The translations under genes and the position numbers were made by a program. The notes under the pieces are model-generated. The model was not told where the DNA came from, ran no database searches, and saw only the letters and a list, made by a program, of their open reading frames with translations. Below are positions 1 to 7,353 of a stretch of DNA of 9,687 nucleotides, one piece after another. This DNA is from an uncultured Bacilli bacterium (lineage in GTDB: Bacteria > Bacillota_I > Bacilli_A > RF39 > UBA660), in the NCBI GenBank assembly GCA_944332375.1, contig CALVJU010000119.1:1-9687 (forward strand), written 5' to 3'. Position 1 is the first letter of the stretch. Every line of letters starts with the position of its first letter.

Positions 1-12
1 TTTTACTTTCAT
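1..12 (-). CDS. 5' end of an unidentified gene leaving the window
   Basis: Only the first four codons (M-K-V-K) are inside the window, so no function can be given. The start is supported by a purine-rich Shine-Dalgarno, GAGGAG at 20-25, seven bases upstream of the ATG at 10-12, and by a good promoter at 54-82. An in-frame ATG at 25-27 would add a basic M-R-R-R-R stretch, but its AGGA motif sits too close. A basic N-terminus would suit a membrane or secreted protein; this cannot be judged from four codons. Confidence 0.45.
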
Positions 13-53
13 TCTCCTTCTCCTCATCTTCCTATCAACTCCTATTTTATCTC

Positions 54-82
54 ATTATACCATACCTTTTTCTTGTTTTCTA
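54..82 (-). promoter_or_regulatory. Promoter for the gene at the left edge
   Basis: On the minus strand a consensus TATAAT (54-59) is preceded by TGG, giving an extended -10. A TAGAAA box (77-82, 4 of 6 matches to TTGACA) lies exactly 17 bases upstream. Transcription would start near 47 and give a leader of about 35 bases before the ATG at 10-12. Confidence 0.7.
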
Positions 83-121
83 TCCTACTTTTTCGTCATA
101 ATCCTTCAAAGTTTTCACTAC

Positions 122-162
122 GGAAAACAAGCCATTTCCATACTGAAAACAGCTTGTTTTCC
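122..162 (-). terminator. Long RNA hairpin after herA, probable terminator
   Basis: The arms 122-139 and 145-162 can form a continuous 18-pair stem with a five-base loop in minus-strand RNA. The outer 11 pairs are perfect; three of the inner pairs are G-U. On the plus strand those three become A-C mismatches, so the RNA hairpin is favoured on the herA strand. There is no separate U run after it, but the 3' arm itself carries UUGUUUU, which can act as the U-tract of a terminator with a shorter core. A regulatory hairpin is the main alternative. A weaker hairpin (TAGATA/TATCTA, 182-198) lies upstream of it. Confidence 0.5.
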
Positions 163-191
163 AACTAAAGTACAAGAAAGATAGATAGTAT

Positions 192-245
192 TTATCTAAT
201 TTGCCCCCCCCATGGTAACACAATGTTAATTAAATCCTCTCTCAT
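192..245 (-). CDS. Possible 17-residue small ORF after herA
   Basis: The frame encodes MREDLINIVLPWGGQIR and ends in TAA. I do not recognise the peptide. The case for translation is the start context: AGGAG at 253-257 lies seven bases before the ATG and overlaps the TAG stop of herA, which is typical of coupled translation. The Trp-Gly-Gly codons contain a run of eight G, very rare in DNA this AT-rich. One G less would extend the frame to 54 codons, ending at 80-82. It may be a leader peptide, a remnant, or chance. Confidence 0.3.
   Translation of the reverse strand: MREDLINIVLPWGGQIR
204..211. repeat. Eight-base poly-C/poly-G tract
   Basis: Eight consecutive C on the plus strand (G on the coding strand) lie inside the possible small ORF at 192-245. 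It is the longest G/C homopolymer I see in the window. Such tracts are prone to slipped-strand length change and also to sequencing error. Confidence 0.9.
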
Positions 246-255
246 AATCCTACTC

Positions 256-2028
256 CTATCTTTTCGTTACAAACCAAATCTTACTTACATCACAAGAATC
301 ACTAGATGGTGTTGGATTTGGCATCTTAAATTGTATAATCACTGGTATTTTAAATGCTAAACCAAAAGCAATACAAGAACCAGGTTGTAACACACGAATC
401 TTCTTCATAATCTCATCTGTTACATTTGGCACCATATCATGGATATATGAAATATCACGTGGATGAAGCATCTTAAATACTAAGAAGTTATTACATTGTG
501 ATAATGTTGTTTCAGAAAGTTCACTTGGTCTTTGACTAATTAATCCTAAAACAACTCCATATTTTCTTCCCTCTTTGGCAATACGTTCAAAGATGTTATA
601 ACCAATTAATTCCACATCCGTATCATTTTGTACATAACGGTGTGCTTCTTCCAATACAATATGGAAAGGAAGTGTTCCACGATTACGATTATCTTTACAG
701 TAATCAAATAATAAACGAGAATAAATCTTCGTAATCGTCTTTGCTAAACGATCATCAATATAGTTAATATTAAAGTTAATAATCTGTGCTTTCTGTCCAT
801 TCGGAGCAGTTAATAAAGAACGAATATATTGATCTTTAGTAATAAATTCTGGATAATCAAAATAAATACTCTGTTCTCCATTTGCCATTGTATGTAAACG
901 TACTTTTAACAAATTAACATCATCAAAGATCTTCTCACTCAATAATGCCCCTTCACTAATGATTGCGAAATCAAAAGCACGAGCTAAATCTTTCAAATTA
1001 TATTTAAATGTACCATCTGGTAATTTTAATTCTAAATTATCATCTAAGAACGTATTTAAGAAGTTAATTAATAACTCCATATCACGAATCTTACCAGTCG
1101 CATCAATAAATAAACATTGTTTTAAAGGTCTAGAATAACCTGGTTGAAAGATTGTCGTATCTAGATTTAAATCTTTTGTATTATAACTTGTAAGAACACT
1201 TGTTACTTGGTCTCTAATCTGAGCAGGAGCACGTCCACTTGCTAGTATATCCAAAAGTGCTCTTGCAATAACATCGTTCTTATATTTGATAACAATATCT
1301 TCAGACTGAGCAAAGACAGTCACAAACTTCAATGCCTTTTCAATAATTGGTAATTGACTTGCTTTTTCTGCCCCTAATAATATCGCAATATCATCTACAT
1401 TTAACAACCAAAGTGGTACTTTTAATATCTCACTCTCTCCAAATTGTAAATTCGTGGTATATGCCTTAAAATTCAACTCTGGGGTAAGCTCATGGATTTT
1501 TGAAAAAGCCTGATGATATTCTCCATAAGCATCAAAAATAAAGATACTTGCACGATATGGAATAGAACTCTGCTTCTCAAAAAGATTTTGAAAAATACGT
1601 GCAACACTACATGATTTACCACTACCCGTAGAACCAAAGATCGCAAAATGATTACTGAAGAATCCATTAATATCTACTGCAATATCAATATCTTCATAAA
1701 CAACACTTTTTCCTAATAATAAGTGTTTATCCTCTTGATATTCCCCAACACTCATAATCATTGGCATACGTTCTTTACTAACAAGCTTTACAACTGCTCC
1801 AAAAGATGGTTTACGACTCACACCAGGAACAAATTGATCCTCTTTAAATTCCCCTAATAAATGAATATAGGCATTTCCATCTTTTACATCGACAATCTCC
1901 CCAATTAACTTTTTATCAGGTTCTTCTAACATCGCAAATAAATTGACAATACTCTGAAACTTCGTTAAATCAATATTTAACTTTAATATAACAGTATTTT
2001 CTTCAATTGAAACAATTTGTCCTAACAT
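256..2028 (-). CDS. HerA-like hexameric ATPase (HAS-barrel, DUF87)
   Basis: This is a 590-residue ATPase of the HerA/FtsK superfamily, whose members form rings that move along DNA and usually work with a nuclease in end resection or in anti-phage defence. Residues 1-95 resemble the HAS-barrel. Walker A is GSTGSGKS (132-139), DAYGEYH (166-172) matches the conserved motif after it, Walker B is HIVLEEAHR (456-464), and a conserved Arg/sensor region with SQRP follows (482-504). The length is normal for the family. The ATG is chosen because AAGGGG lies upstream at a proper distance and an extended -10 stands at 2055. No NurA, SIR2 or other recognisable nuclease is beside it; the upstream neighbour is an unknown 446-residue protein with its own terminator. 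The ATPase family is sure; the pathway is not. Confidence 0.9.
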   Translation of the reverse strand: MLGQIVSIEENTVILKLNIDLTKFQSIVNLFAMLEEPDKKLIGEIVDVKDGNAYIHLLGEFKEDQFVPGVSRKPSFGAVVKLVSKERMPMIMSVGEYQEDKHLLLGKSVVYEDIDIAVDINGFFSNHFAIFGSTGSGKSCSVARIFQNLFEKQSSIPYRASIFIFDAYGEYHQAFSKIHELTPELNFKAYTTNLQFGESEILKVPLWLLNVDDIAILLGAEKASQLPIIEKALKFVTVFAQSEDIVIKYKNDVIARALLDILASGRAPAQIRDQVTSVLTSYNTKDLNLDTTIFQPGYSRPLKQCLFIDATGKIRDMELLINFLNTFLDDNLELKLPDGTFKYNLKDLARAFDFAIISEGALLSEKIFDDVNLLKVRLHTMANGEQSIYFDYPEFITKDQYIRSLLTAPNGQKAQIINFNINYIDDRLAKTITKIYSRLLFDYCKDNRNRGTLPFHIVLEEAHRYVQNDTDVELIGYNIFERIAKEGRKYGVVLGLISQRPSELSETTLSQCNNFLVFKMLHPRDISYIHDMVPNVTDEIMKKIRVLQPGSCIAFGLAFKIPVIIQFKMPNPTPSSDSCDVSKIWFVTKR

Positions 2029-2054
2029 AATGCGCCCCTTCCTATCATATACTT

Positions 2055-2063
2055 ATTATAACA
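2055..2063 (-). promoter_or_regulatory. Extended -10 promoter of the HerA-like gene
   Basis: TGTTATAAT on the minus strand is a consensus extended -10. The -35 position falls in a T-run and is poor. The predicted start near 2048 gives a leader of about 20 bases. It lies just past the terminator of the preceding gene, so this gene has its own transcription. Confidence 0.6.
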
Positions 2064-2075
2064 TTGTTCGGAAAG

Positions 2076-2106
2076 AAAAAAAAGAGATTTCTACTAAAGA
2101 GAAATC
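2076..2106 (-). terminator. Intrinsic terminator of the 446-residue gene
   Basis: The arms GATTTCT (plus 2100-2106) and AGAAATC (plus 2086-2092) form a seven-pair stem in minus-strand RNA, followed by UC and eight U. The stop codon of the gene (2094-2096) is inside the loop. Confidence 0.75.
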
Positions 2107-3434
2107 ACTTGTTCTAGTTCCACAAAGTATTGATTCATTTCTTCTCGAAACAGTTTAAAATATTGAATATGCTCTTGAAACTGTTTCTCATTTTCTAAAT
2201 ATCTCTGATAGTCTTTTAGTGCTAGTTGCTTATTTTTTTTCACTTGTAACACTAACTTTTGTTCAATTTCTTTTAATAAATTTAAATAACGAACATATTC
2301 TTCTGGATAAGAATACCAAAAGATCGTTAACATATGTTGATACTTCATAATTAATTGATAAAATAAATTCTCATCGACTTGTTTATTTTTATCTAATAGA
2401 CAAGAAGTAAATAAAAATTGAATCACATCGGTAATCTCATTGGTTGAAAAATCACCCTTTTCAATCATTTCATTCAATACTTGAATTTTATATTGAGCAC
2501 GTTCTTTATTCTCTTCAGAAGTACTTTCTCGTTCCATTAACTTTTTTAATTTCGACTGAGATAAAAAAATATCTAGTAGTGTTCTTCTTTTTCCCTGTAA
2601 TTGATATTCTAAAGAAAAAGGTTCTTCTTCTAATACACTTTGAAACTCTAAAATATGTTCTTCAAACAAAAGATCATAACTGTTATATTGAAATTTGTGA
2701 AAATGACTTTTAAGACGTTCCAATGGCATTTTTATTTTATATTGTTCCATTTTCTTACGAATTTCTCGTTCTAATTCTTTTCTCTTCTTAGGAGAAACTT
2801 TACTGACATAAAGATAGAACGCTAAAGAAGTATATAACTCTAAAGGAGAATCTTCATAAAAATCAAAATCATAGAAATAGTATGGATAATATTTCTGGAT
2901 CAAATTGATTTTCTTTTTCTTAAGGATTTGATAACAATCCTTACAAGGATTCTTTTTTAACTCCATTTGTTTTATTTTTAACACTTGCATAAAAATCGTT
3001 TCAATATTAAACCGAATATTGATATCTTTAAGATGCGTACTAGATAAATGAATGAGATACGTCTCTCCTTGTAGTTCTACTTCTCCAAAAGAAGTCATAG
3101 GCTCTATGAGAACTTGATAATTGTTGATTTCTTCTTTCTTCATCACTTCATCGACAAATAGACGAATAAAAGAAAGATAATCCTCATCCTGTAAATGTGC
3201 TTCTCTTTCTAATAAACTTTTCGCAATCTGATTACAAAATGGTGTTACAATCACTTCTTCTTCATCGACATATTTACTATAAATTTGTTCTAACTTCTTC
3301 CAAGTAATTTGTAATAACACATCATAATAAATGATATGATATTGATCTTTTTGATCAATTGCTTTTTCTAAATTAGAAGAATATAAGACTAATTCTTTTT
3401 GTAACATCAACATCTTTTCTTTTGAGCTTCTCAT
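2094..3434 (-). CDS. Hypothetical protein, 446 residues
   Basis: I do not recognise this protein. It is rich in Lys, Glu, Tyr and Leu and appears mostly helical. There is no signal peptide and no clear membrane segment. Charged, coiled-coil-prone stretches occur at about 215-235 and 385-440. The one Cys-x-x-Cys pair (C164, C167) has no partner pair to make a zinc site. No NurA-like or other nuclease motif is visible. The ATG is well supported by AAGGTGATG just upstream and an extended -10 at 3463-3471. It is transcribed alone between yqeH and the HerA-like gene, each boundary having a terminator. A functional link to HerA is possible from adjacency only. Confidence 0.85.
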   Translation of the reverse strand: MRSSKEKMLMLQKELVLYSSNLEKAIDQKDQYHIIYYDVLLQITWKKLEQIYSKYVDEEEVIVTPFCNQIAKSLLEREAHLQDEDYLSFIRLFVDEVMKKEEINNYQVLIEPMTSFGEVELQGETYLIHLSSTHLKDINIRFNIETIFMQVLKIKQMELKKNPCKDCYQILKKKKINLIQKYYPYYFYDFDFYEDSPLELYTSLAFYLYVSKVSPKKRKELEREIRKKMEQYKIKMPLERLKSHFHKFQYNSYDLLFEEHILEFQSVLEEEPFSLEYQLQGKRRTLLDIFLSQSKLKKLMERESTSEENKERAQYKIQVLNEMIEKGDFSTNEITDVIQFLFTSCLLDKNKQVDENLFYQLIMKYQHMLTIFWYSYPEEYVRYLNLLKEIEQKLVLQVKKNKQLALKDYQRYLENEKQFQEHIQYFKLFREEMNQYFVELEQVISL

Positions 3435-3462
3435 GTCATCACCTTAGTATCTATGTATTTTT

Positions 3463-3471
3463 AGAATAACA
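3463..3471 (-). promoter_or_regulatory. Extended -10 promoter of the 446-residue gene
   Basis: TGTTATTCT on the minus strand has the extended TGn motif and four of six -10 matches (TATTCT). A weak TTTATT stands 17 bases upstream as the -35. The leader would be about 20 bases. Confidence 0.45.
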
Positions 3472-3520
3472 TAAAATGAGAAGAAAATAAAGAGCCCTTC
3501 TCTTGTTTTCAAAAGATATC

Positions 3521-3544
3521 AAAAAAAACACAATTCTGTGTTTT
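3521..3544 (-). terminator. Intrinsic terminator of yqeGH
   Basis: The arms at plus 3537-3544 and 3525-3532 form an eight-pair stem (AAAACACA/TGTGTTTT) with a GAAT loop in minus-strand RNA. The 3' arm runs on into further U, giving eight in total. The yqeH stop (3543-3545) is at the base of the stem. Confidence 0.8.
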
Positions 3545-4529
3545 AAATAAAATTCTTTCTAACAAAACAAGTTGTCTGTTCTGGTAAGAAAATATCAACC
3601 TTACCTTTTTTTTCTATTTTTATAAACCCTAACCCAGGAATCACAATATCTTCTTTTCCTGTCAGTTCAAAAGTATAACAGTGAAGAGATGTGGTATCTT
3701 TTGGGTGATAAAAACGTTTGATCGATAAAGCATTAGAAAGATAAAAAATAATCGTATTATCTGTTACATGAAGTGCACAAAAGTCTTCAATCCAAAAATA
3801 CTGTGTTCCTTTTACTTGATAAGAAATGGGACGAATTTCTTTTTTAGGAATTATTTTTTTCATCATCTTTGCTGGTACAACATTTAGTAGATTTCCTTCA
3901 TCTAAAATACCAGGAGTATCAACCAATGTCAAAGTATCACGAATAGGAACAGAGATCATTCCTAACGTCGTACTTGATTGCATAGAGGTTGTAATCTCAT
4001 AATCAAGAGTTGTATAATTTTTGATCATTTGATTTAACATCGTTGATTTCCCTGCATTCGTTAATCCCACTACATAAACACGATCACTTACTTGATACTG
4101 AACAATCTTCTCTAATAACTGATCAAATTGATAATTCTTTTTACTACTGATTAATATCTTATCAACAAAAGTACCATATTGATCCATATAATCTAACAAT
4201 CTGTATTCATAAAGACTCTTTGGAAGTAAATCCCTTTTCGTCAAAACAAGTAATACAGGATTTTGTTTTAAAAGGGATAGAATCTCTGTAATCATAGGAC
4301 TAATATTCAATAAATCTACAACAAATACAACCAAATCCTTCGTAAGAGATATTTCTTTTAAAATAGATAAGTAATCCTGATTACTCTTCTCTACCGTTTG
4401 ATAATGATTATAATGACGAATTTTAAAACATCTCTCACAATACTCTTTTTCTAAATCATCGACATAACCAACTCGATTCGAATCTTCTGTTTGTAGTGGA
4501 ATTCCACAGCCAAGACATGTTTTAGTCAT
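3543..4529 (-). CDS. yqeH: YqeH, circularly permuted ribosome-assembly GTPase
   Basis: YqeH is a GTPase needed for small-subunit (30S) ribosome assembly in Bacillus. The 328 residues start with a four-Cys zinc finger (C5, C8, C31, C34). The GTPase motifs follow in permuted order, the mark of this family: G4 TKRD (97-100), G5 SSK (128-130), then G1 GLTNAGKS (155-162), a Thr-rich G2 near 187, and G3 DTPG (204-207). The C-terminal third is the region proposed to bind RNA. It is somewhat shorter than the B. subtilis protein (about 366). The start overlaps the end of yqeG by eight bases and has GAGGAAA upstream, so the two are cotranscribed. The aroE-yhbY-nadD genes that follow yqeH in Bacillus are absent; a terminator follows directly. 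Confidence 0.95.
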   Translation of the reverse strand: MTKTCLGCGIPLQTEDSNRVGYVDDLEKEYCERCFKIRHYNHYQTVEKSNQDYLSILKEISLTKDLVVFVVDLLNISPMITEILSLLKQNPVLLVLTKRDLLPKSLYEYRLLDYMDQYGTFVDKILISSKKNYQFDQLLEKIVQYQVSDRVYVVGLTNAGKSTMLNQMIKNYTTLDYEITTSMQSSTTLGMISVPIRDTLTLVDTPGILDEGNLLNVVPAKMMKKIIPKKEIRPISYQVKGTQYFWIEDFCALHVTDNTIIFYLSNALSIKRFYHPKDTTSLHCYTFELTGKEDIVIPGLGFIKIEKKGKVDIFLPEQTTCFVRKNFI

Positions 4530-5040
4530 AGTATTTTCCTCTCATAAATAATCCACGATCTCTCATCTTTTGAATCAATTTATCTTCTCTATGACGATTC
4601 CACTTGGTAAAAAAGCCATCTTTTGTACTAATCGGATTGACTAAAATGGTTGTAATCCCTACTTTATTTCCACCAGCAACATCCGTTAATAACTGATCTC
4701 CAATAATCGCAACTTCATTGACTTGCAATTTATAATTTTTTAAAACAAGATCAAACTTCATACGCATTGGTTTACATGCGAGATAAACTGCTTCTAAATT
4801 CAACTCTTCAGCAAAGGACATCACTCTTTTACGAGGGCTATTTGAAAAAATAAGAATTTCAAACTCTTCCTTTAATTCCGCAATAAACTTCTTTAATTTA
4901 TCTGTCGGTTTCTTCTCTGAAGTGGGTGATAATGTATTATCTAAATCAAATAATAAAAAGCGAATCCCACTCTCTTTTAGTTTATGATAATCAATTGTAT
5001 AAATACTCTTTTGATAAATATCAGGTATATATTTTTCCAT
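4522..5040 (-). CDS. yqeG: YqeG family HAD-IIIA phosphatase
   Basis: This is a HAD-superfamily hydrolase of the YqeG family, a conserved phosphatase-like protein encoded with yqeH in Firmicutes; its substrate is not established. All four HAD motifs are present in the 172 residues: DLDNT (32-36), SNS (66-68), Lys90 in ACKP, and GDQLLTD (114-120). There is no cap domain, as usual for the family. I start at the ATG 5038-5040 because GGGGGAAG (5048-5055) lies seven bases upstream and because YqeG proteins begin close to this point. The frame stays open upstream to a TTG at 5098-5100, but that lies upstream of the predicted transcription start. The stop overlaps the yqeH start. Confidence 0.93.
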   Translation of the reverse strand: MEKYIPDIYQKSIYTIDYHKLKESGIRFLLFDLDNTLSPTSEKKPTDKLKKFIAELKEEFEILIFSNSPRKRVMSFAEELNLEAVYLACKPMRMKFDLVLKNYKLQVNEVAIIGDQLLTDVAGGNKVGITTILVNPISTKDGFFTKWNRHREDKLIQKMRDRGLFMRGKYYD

Positions 5041-5047
5041 GAAACTT

Positions 5048-5055
5048 CTTCCCCC
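5048..5055 (-). promoter_or_regulatory. Ribosome site that fixes the yqeG start
   Basis: GGGGGAAG on the minus strand lies seven bases before the ATG at 5038-5040. It is G-rich rather than the usual AGGAGG, and it supports this start over the tandem ATGs further upstream (5059-5064). Confidence 0.55.
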
Positions 5056-5068
5056 GTTCATCATTTCC

Positions 5069-5097
5069 ATTTTATCAAACATCACTACATTTTTCAA
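5069..5097 (-). promoter_or_regulatory. Promoter of yqeG-yqeH
   Basis: TTGAAA (5092-5097) and TAAAAT (5069-5074) are separated by 17 bases, with TGA just before the -10 (extended -10). The promoter begins directly after the clpB terminator. Transcription should start near 5062. Confidence 0.75.
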
Positions 5098-5098
5098 C

Positions 5099-5124
5099 AA
5101 AAAAAGAGTAAGAATCCCTACTCT
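5099..5124 (-). terminator. Intrinsic terminator of clpB
   Basis: AGAGTA (plus 5119-5124) pairs with TACTCT (plus 5105-5110) in minus-strand RNA, extended inward by one G-U and one G-C pair, and is followed by seven U. The clpB stop (5118-5120) is inside the hairpin. Confidence 0.82.
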
Positions 5125-7229
5125 AAAACGAACTGATCGTTTTTCACATCCACAGTCACTGTAGAACCAAATTTGATTTTATCTTCGATGATGGCGCTTG
5201 CTAAAATGGTTTCTAAGTTACGTGTTACATAACGTTTAATTGGTCTAGCTCCATAGTTTTCATCATAAGAATGATCAATGATATAGTTCTTTGCTTTCTC
5301 TGTTAGTTTTAATGTAATTTTCTTATCAGAAAGTCTCATCTCAATCTCTTTGATAATCTTATCTAATACTTCATAAACAACTTCTTTAGAAAGTGATTTG
5401 AACATAATAATTTCATCAATACGATTTAAGAACTCTGGTTTAAATGTATGTCTTAATTCATTCATTACCATTTCATTAGCATTCTCATGATTTTCCAAAA
5501 TATATTCACTACCTATGTTAGAAGTCATGATAATAATGGTATTTTTAAAATCCACTGTACGTCCTTGTGAATCAGTAATACGGCCATCATCTAATATCTG
5601 TAACAAGATATTAAAGACATCACGATGGGCTTTTTCAATCTCATCAAATAAAACAATACTATATGGATTTCTTCTAACTGCTTCTGTTAATTGACCACCT
5701 TCGTCATATCCAACATATCCTGGAGGAGCACCAACTAAACGAGAGACAGAATGTGCTTCCATATACTCACTCATATCAATACGAATCATATGTCTTTCAT
5801 CGTCAAACAATTCATATGCAAGAGTACGAGCGACTTCTGTTTTACCTACTCCAGTAGGTCCTAAAAAAATAAAGGAACCAATTGGACGTTTTGGATCTTT
5901 AATTCCAGCACGAGCACGAATAATTGCTTCACTCACTAGTTTAATGGCTTCGTCTTGTCCTTTCACACGTTTCTTCATATTCTCTTCTAGATGTAATAAC
6001 TTTTCCTTTTCTCCACCAACTAATTTTTGAACCGGAATATTTGTCCATTTTGAAATAATGGCTGCGATATCTTCATCACGAACAACATCACTTAAAATAG
6101 AAGATTCATCTTTCTTATGCAACTCATCTAATTGTTGTTCTAACTTAGGAATTTCTCCATGACGAAGTCTTGCTGCAGTTTCTAAGTCATAACGATTTTC
6201 TGCTTGTTCTAGATCAAAACGAGCACGTTGTAATTTATCTTTTGTAGAACGAATTTCTTCATTAATTTTCTTTTCACTTTCCCAATCAGCACGTAACTTT
6301 GCTTCTTTTTCTTTTAGGTTCGCAATTTTTTCTTTAATTTTAGAAACACGTTCTTTACTCATCTCATCTTTTTCTTTCTTCAAACTCTGTAATTCAATTT
6401 CTAACTGCATAATCTGTCTTGTTAATCGATCAAGTGGAATTGGTACAGAATCAATTTGTACTTTGATCGTTGCACAAGCTTCATCCACTAAATCAATCGC
6501 TTTATCAGGTAGAAAACGATCTGTAATATAACGATCAGATAAAGTGGCAGCAGCAACTAAAGCACTATCCTTAATTGTAACACCATGATATACCTCAAAA
6601 CGTTGTTTTAAACCACGAAGAATGGTTAAAGTATCCATCACGGTTGGTTCACTTACCATAACCTTTTGAAAACGTCTTTCCAAAGCACCATCTTTTTCGA
6701 TATACTTACGATATTCATTTAAAGTAGTTGCACCAATACAATGAATTTCACCACGGGCTAGCATTGGTTTTAACATATTACCAGCATCCATAGCACCTTC
6801 TAATGCCCCAGCTCCTACAATCATATGAATCTCATCAATAAAAAGAATAATCGATCCATCAGAATCCTTAATCTCTTTTAATACAGCTTTTAAACGTTCC
6901 TCAAACTCACCACGATATTTCGCACCTGCAATTAAAGCACCAAGGTCCAATTCCCAAATCGTTTTATTTTTTAAACTATCAGGAACATCCCCTTTGACAA
7001 TACGTTCCGCAAGTCCTTCCACGATTGCTGTTTTACCAACACCTGGTTCTCCAATTAACACTGGATTATTTTTTGTCTTTCTAGATAAAATACGGGTAAT
7101 ACTACGAATCTCTTCATCACGTCCAATCACTGGATCAATCTTATTATCTTTCACAGCTTGAACGATATCACGTCCATATTTTTCTAGTGGTTTTTGTAAA
7201 TTTTCTTCATATGGATTTTGTCCATTCAT
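5118..7229 (-). CDS. clpB: ClpB disaggregase lacking the N-terminal domain
   Basis: ClpB is an Hsp100 AAA+ ring that pulls proteins out of aggregates with DnaK. Domain order in the 703 residues: AAA1 with Walker A GEPGVGKT (60-67), pore loop KYRG (104-107), Walker B LFIDEIH (129-135) and Arg fingers in ALERRF (182-187); a coiled-coil middle domain (about 265-390), whose length marks ClpB rather than ClpC; AAA2 with Walker A GPTGVGKT (457-464), pore loop GYVGY (504-508), Walker B VLFDEIE (526-532) and sensor 2 GARPIKR (660-666). Full-length ClpB is about 860 residues. Here the Clp-N substrate domain (about 150 residues) is absent, not cut off: a strong AAAGGAGGGG site, promoter and CIRCE directly precede this ATG. 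Mycoplasma ClpB is similarly short. Heat-shock control by HrcA is expected. Confidence 0.96.
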   Translation of the reverse strand: MNGQNPYEENLQKPLEKYGRDIVQAVKDNKIDPVIGRDEEIRSITRILSRKTKNNPVLIGEPGVGKTAIVEGLAERIVKGDVPDSLKNKTIWELDLGALIAGAKYRGEFEERLKAVLKEIKDSDGSIILFIDEIHMIVGAGALEGAMDAGNMLKPMLARGEIHCIGATTLNEYRKYIEKDGALERRFQKVMVSEPTVMDTLTILRGLKQRFEVYHGVTIKDSALVAAATLSDRYITDRFLPDKAIDLVDEACATIKVQIDSVPIPLDRLTRQIMQLEIELQSLKKEKDEMSKERVSKIKEKIANLKEKEAKLRADWESEKKINEEIRSTKDKLQRARFDLEQAENRYDLETAARLRHGEIPKLEQQLDELHKKDESSILSDVVRDEDIAAIISKWTNIPVQKLVGGEKEKLLHLEENMKKRVKGQDEAIKLVSEAIIRARAGIKDPKRPIGSFIFLGPTGVGKTEVARTLAYELFDDERHMIRIDMSEYMEAHSVSRLVGAPPGYVGYDEGGQLTEAVRRNPYSIVLFDEIEKAHRDVFNILLQILDDGRITDSQGRTVDFKNTIIIMTSNIGSEYILENHENANEMVMNELRHTFKPEFLNRIDEIIMFKSLSKEVVYEVLDKIIKEIEMRLSDKKITLKLTEKAKNYIIDHSYDENYGARPIKRYVTRNLETILASAIIEDKIKFGSTVTVDVKNDQFVLE

Positions 7230-7262
7230 AACAATCCCCTCCTTTACTCAGGTTACAGATAC

Positions 7263-7291
7263 AGTATAGCACTTTTATTAGCACTCGTCAA
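7263..7291 (-). promoter_or_regulatory. clpB heat-shock promoter
   Basis: TTGACG (7286-7291) and TATACT (7263-7268) are spaced by 17 bases, with TGC before the -10 (extended -10). This is a near-consensus housekeeping-sigma promoter. Its -35 box lies inside the CIRCE operator, so HrcA bound there would block RNA polymerase. Confidence 0.88.
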
Positions 7292-7304
7292 GTATGAGTG
7301 CTAA
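7278..7304. promoter_or_regulatory. CIRCE operator (HrcA binding site)
   Basis: TTAGCACTC, nine bases, GAGTGCTAA: a perfect match to the CIRCE inverted repeat bound by the heat-shock repressor HrcA. It covers the -35 of the clpB promoter. I see no CtsR-type direct repeat (GGTCAAA-like) near it, so HrcA alone appears to control clpB here. Confidence 0.96.
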
Positions 7305-7312
7305 TAAATTGT

Positions 7313-7353
7313 AAAAAAAACATTAAAATATTTTATTTAAAATACTTTAATGT
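7313..7353 (-). terminator. Strong intrinsic terminator of the fic operon
   Basis: The arms at plus 7339-7353 and 7320-7334 form a 15-pair stem with one G-U pair and a four-base loop in minus-strand RNA, followed by eight U (7313-7320, the first shared with the stem). The 5' arm encodes the last residues of the Fic-like protein, and its stop (7333-7335) is inside the hairpin. It insulates clpB from the upstream operon. Confidence 0.9.

Noticed and set aside
1473..1667. Open frame of 64 codons inside the HerA-like gene
   Set aside because: It is an out-of-frame shadow over the Walker A region of a clear ATPase gene.
2444..2713. Open frame of 89 codons on the plus strand
   Set aside because: It lies fully antisense to the 446-residue gene, which has better start signals. 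It has no clear ribosome site or promoter, and its composition is that of a reverse-strand shadow.
2029..3434. Idea that the gene beside herA is nurA
   Set aside because: No NurA-type catalytic motifs or matching layout are visible. The protein is longer than usual NurA and mostly helical.
3489..3505. Second hairpin (AAGAG/CTCTT) after yqeH
   Set aside because: Five pairs with a broken U-tract, following a much better terminator at 3521-3544; it also sits in the -35 area of the next promoter.
5041..5100. Upstream extension of yqeG to a TTG start
   Set aside because: The TTG overlaps the end of the clpB terminator and lies upstream of the predicted yqeG transcript start. The ATG at 5038-5040 has a spaced G-rich site and fits the family length.
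7230..7320. CtsR operator upstream of clpB
   Set aside because: There is no GGTCAAA-like direct repeat; the only operator seen is CIRCE.
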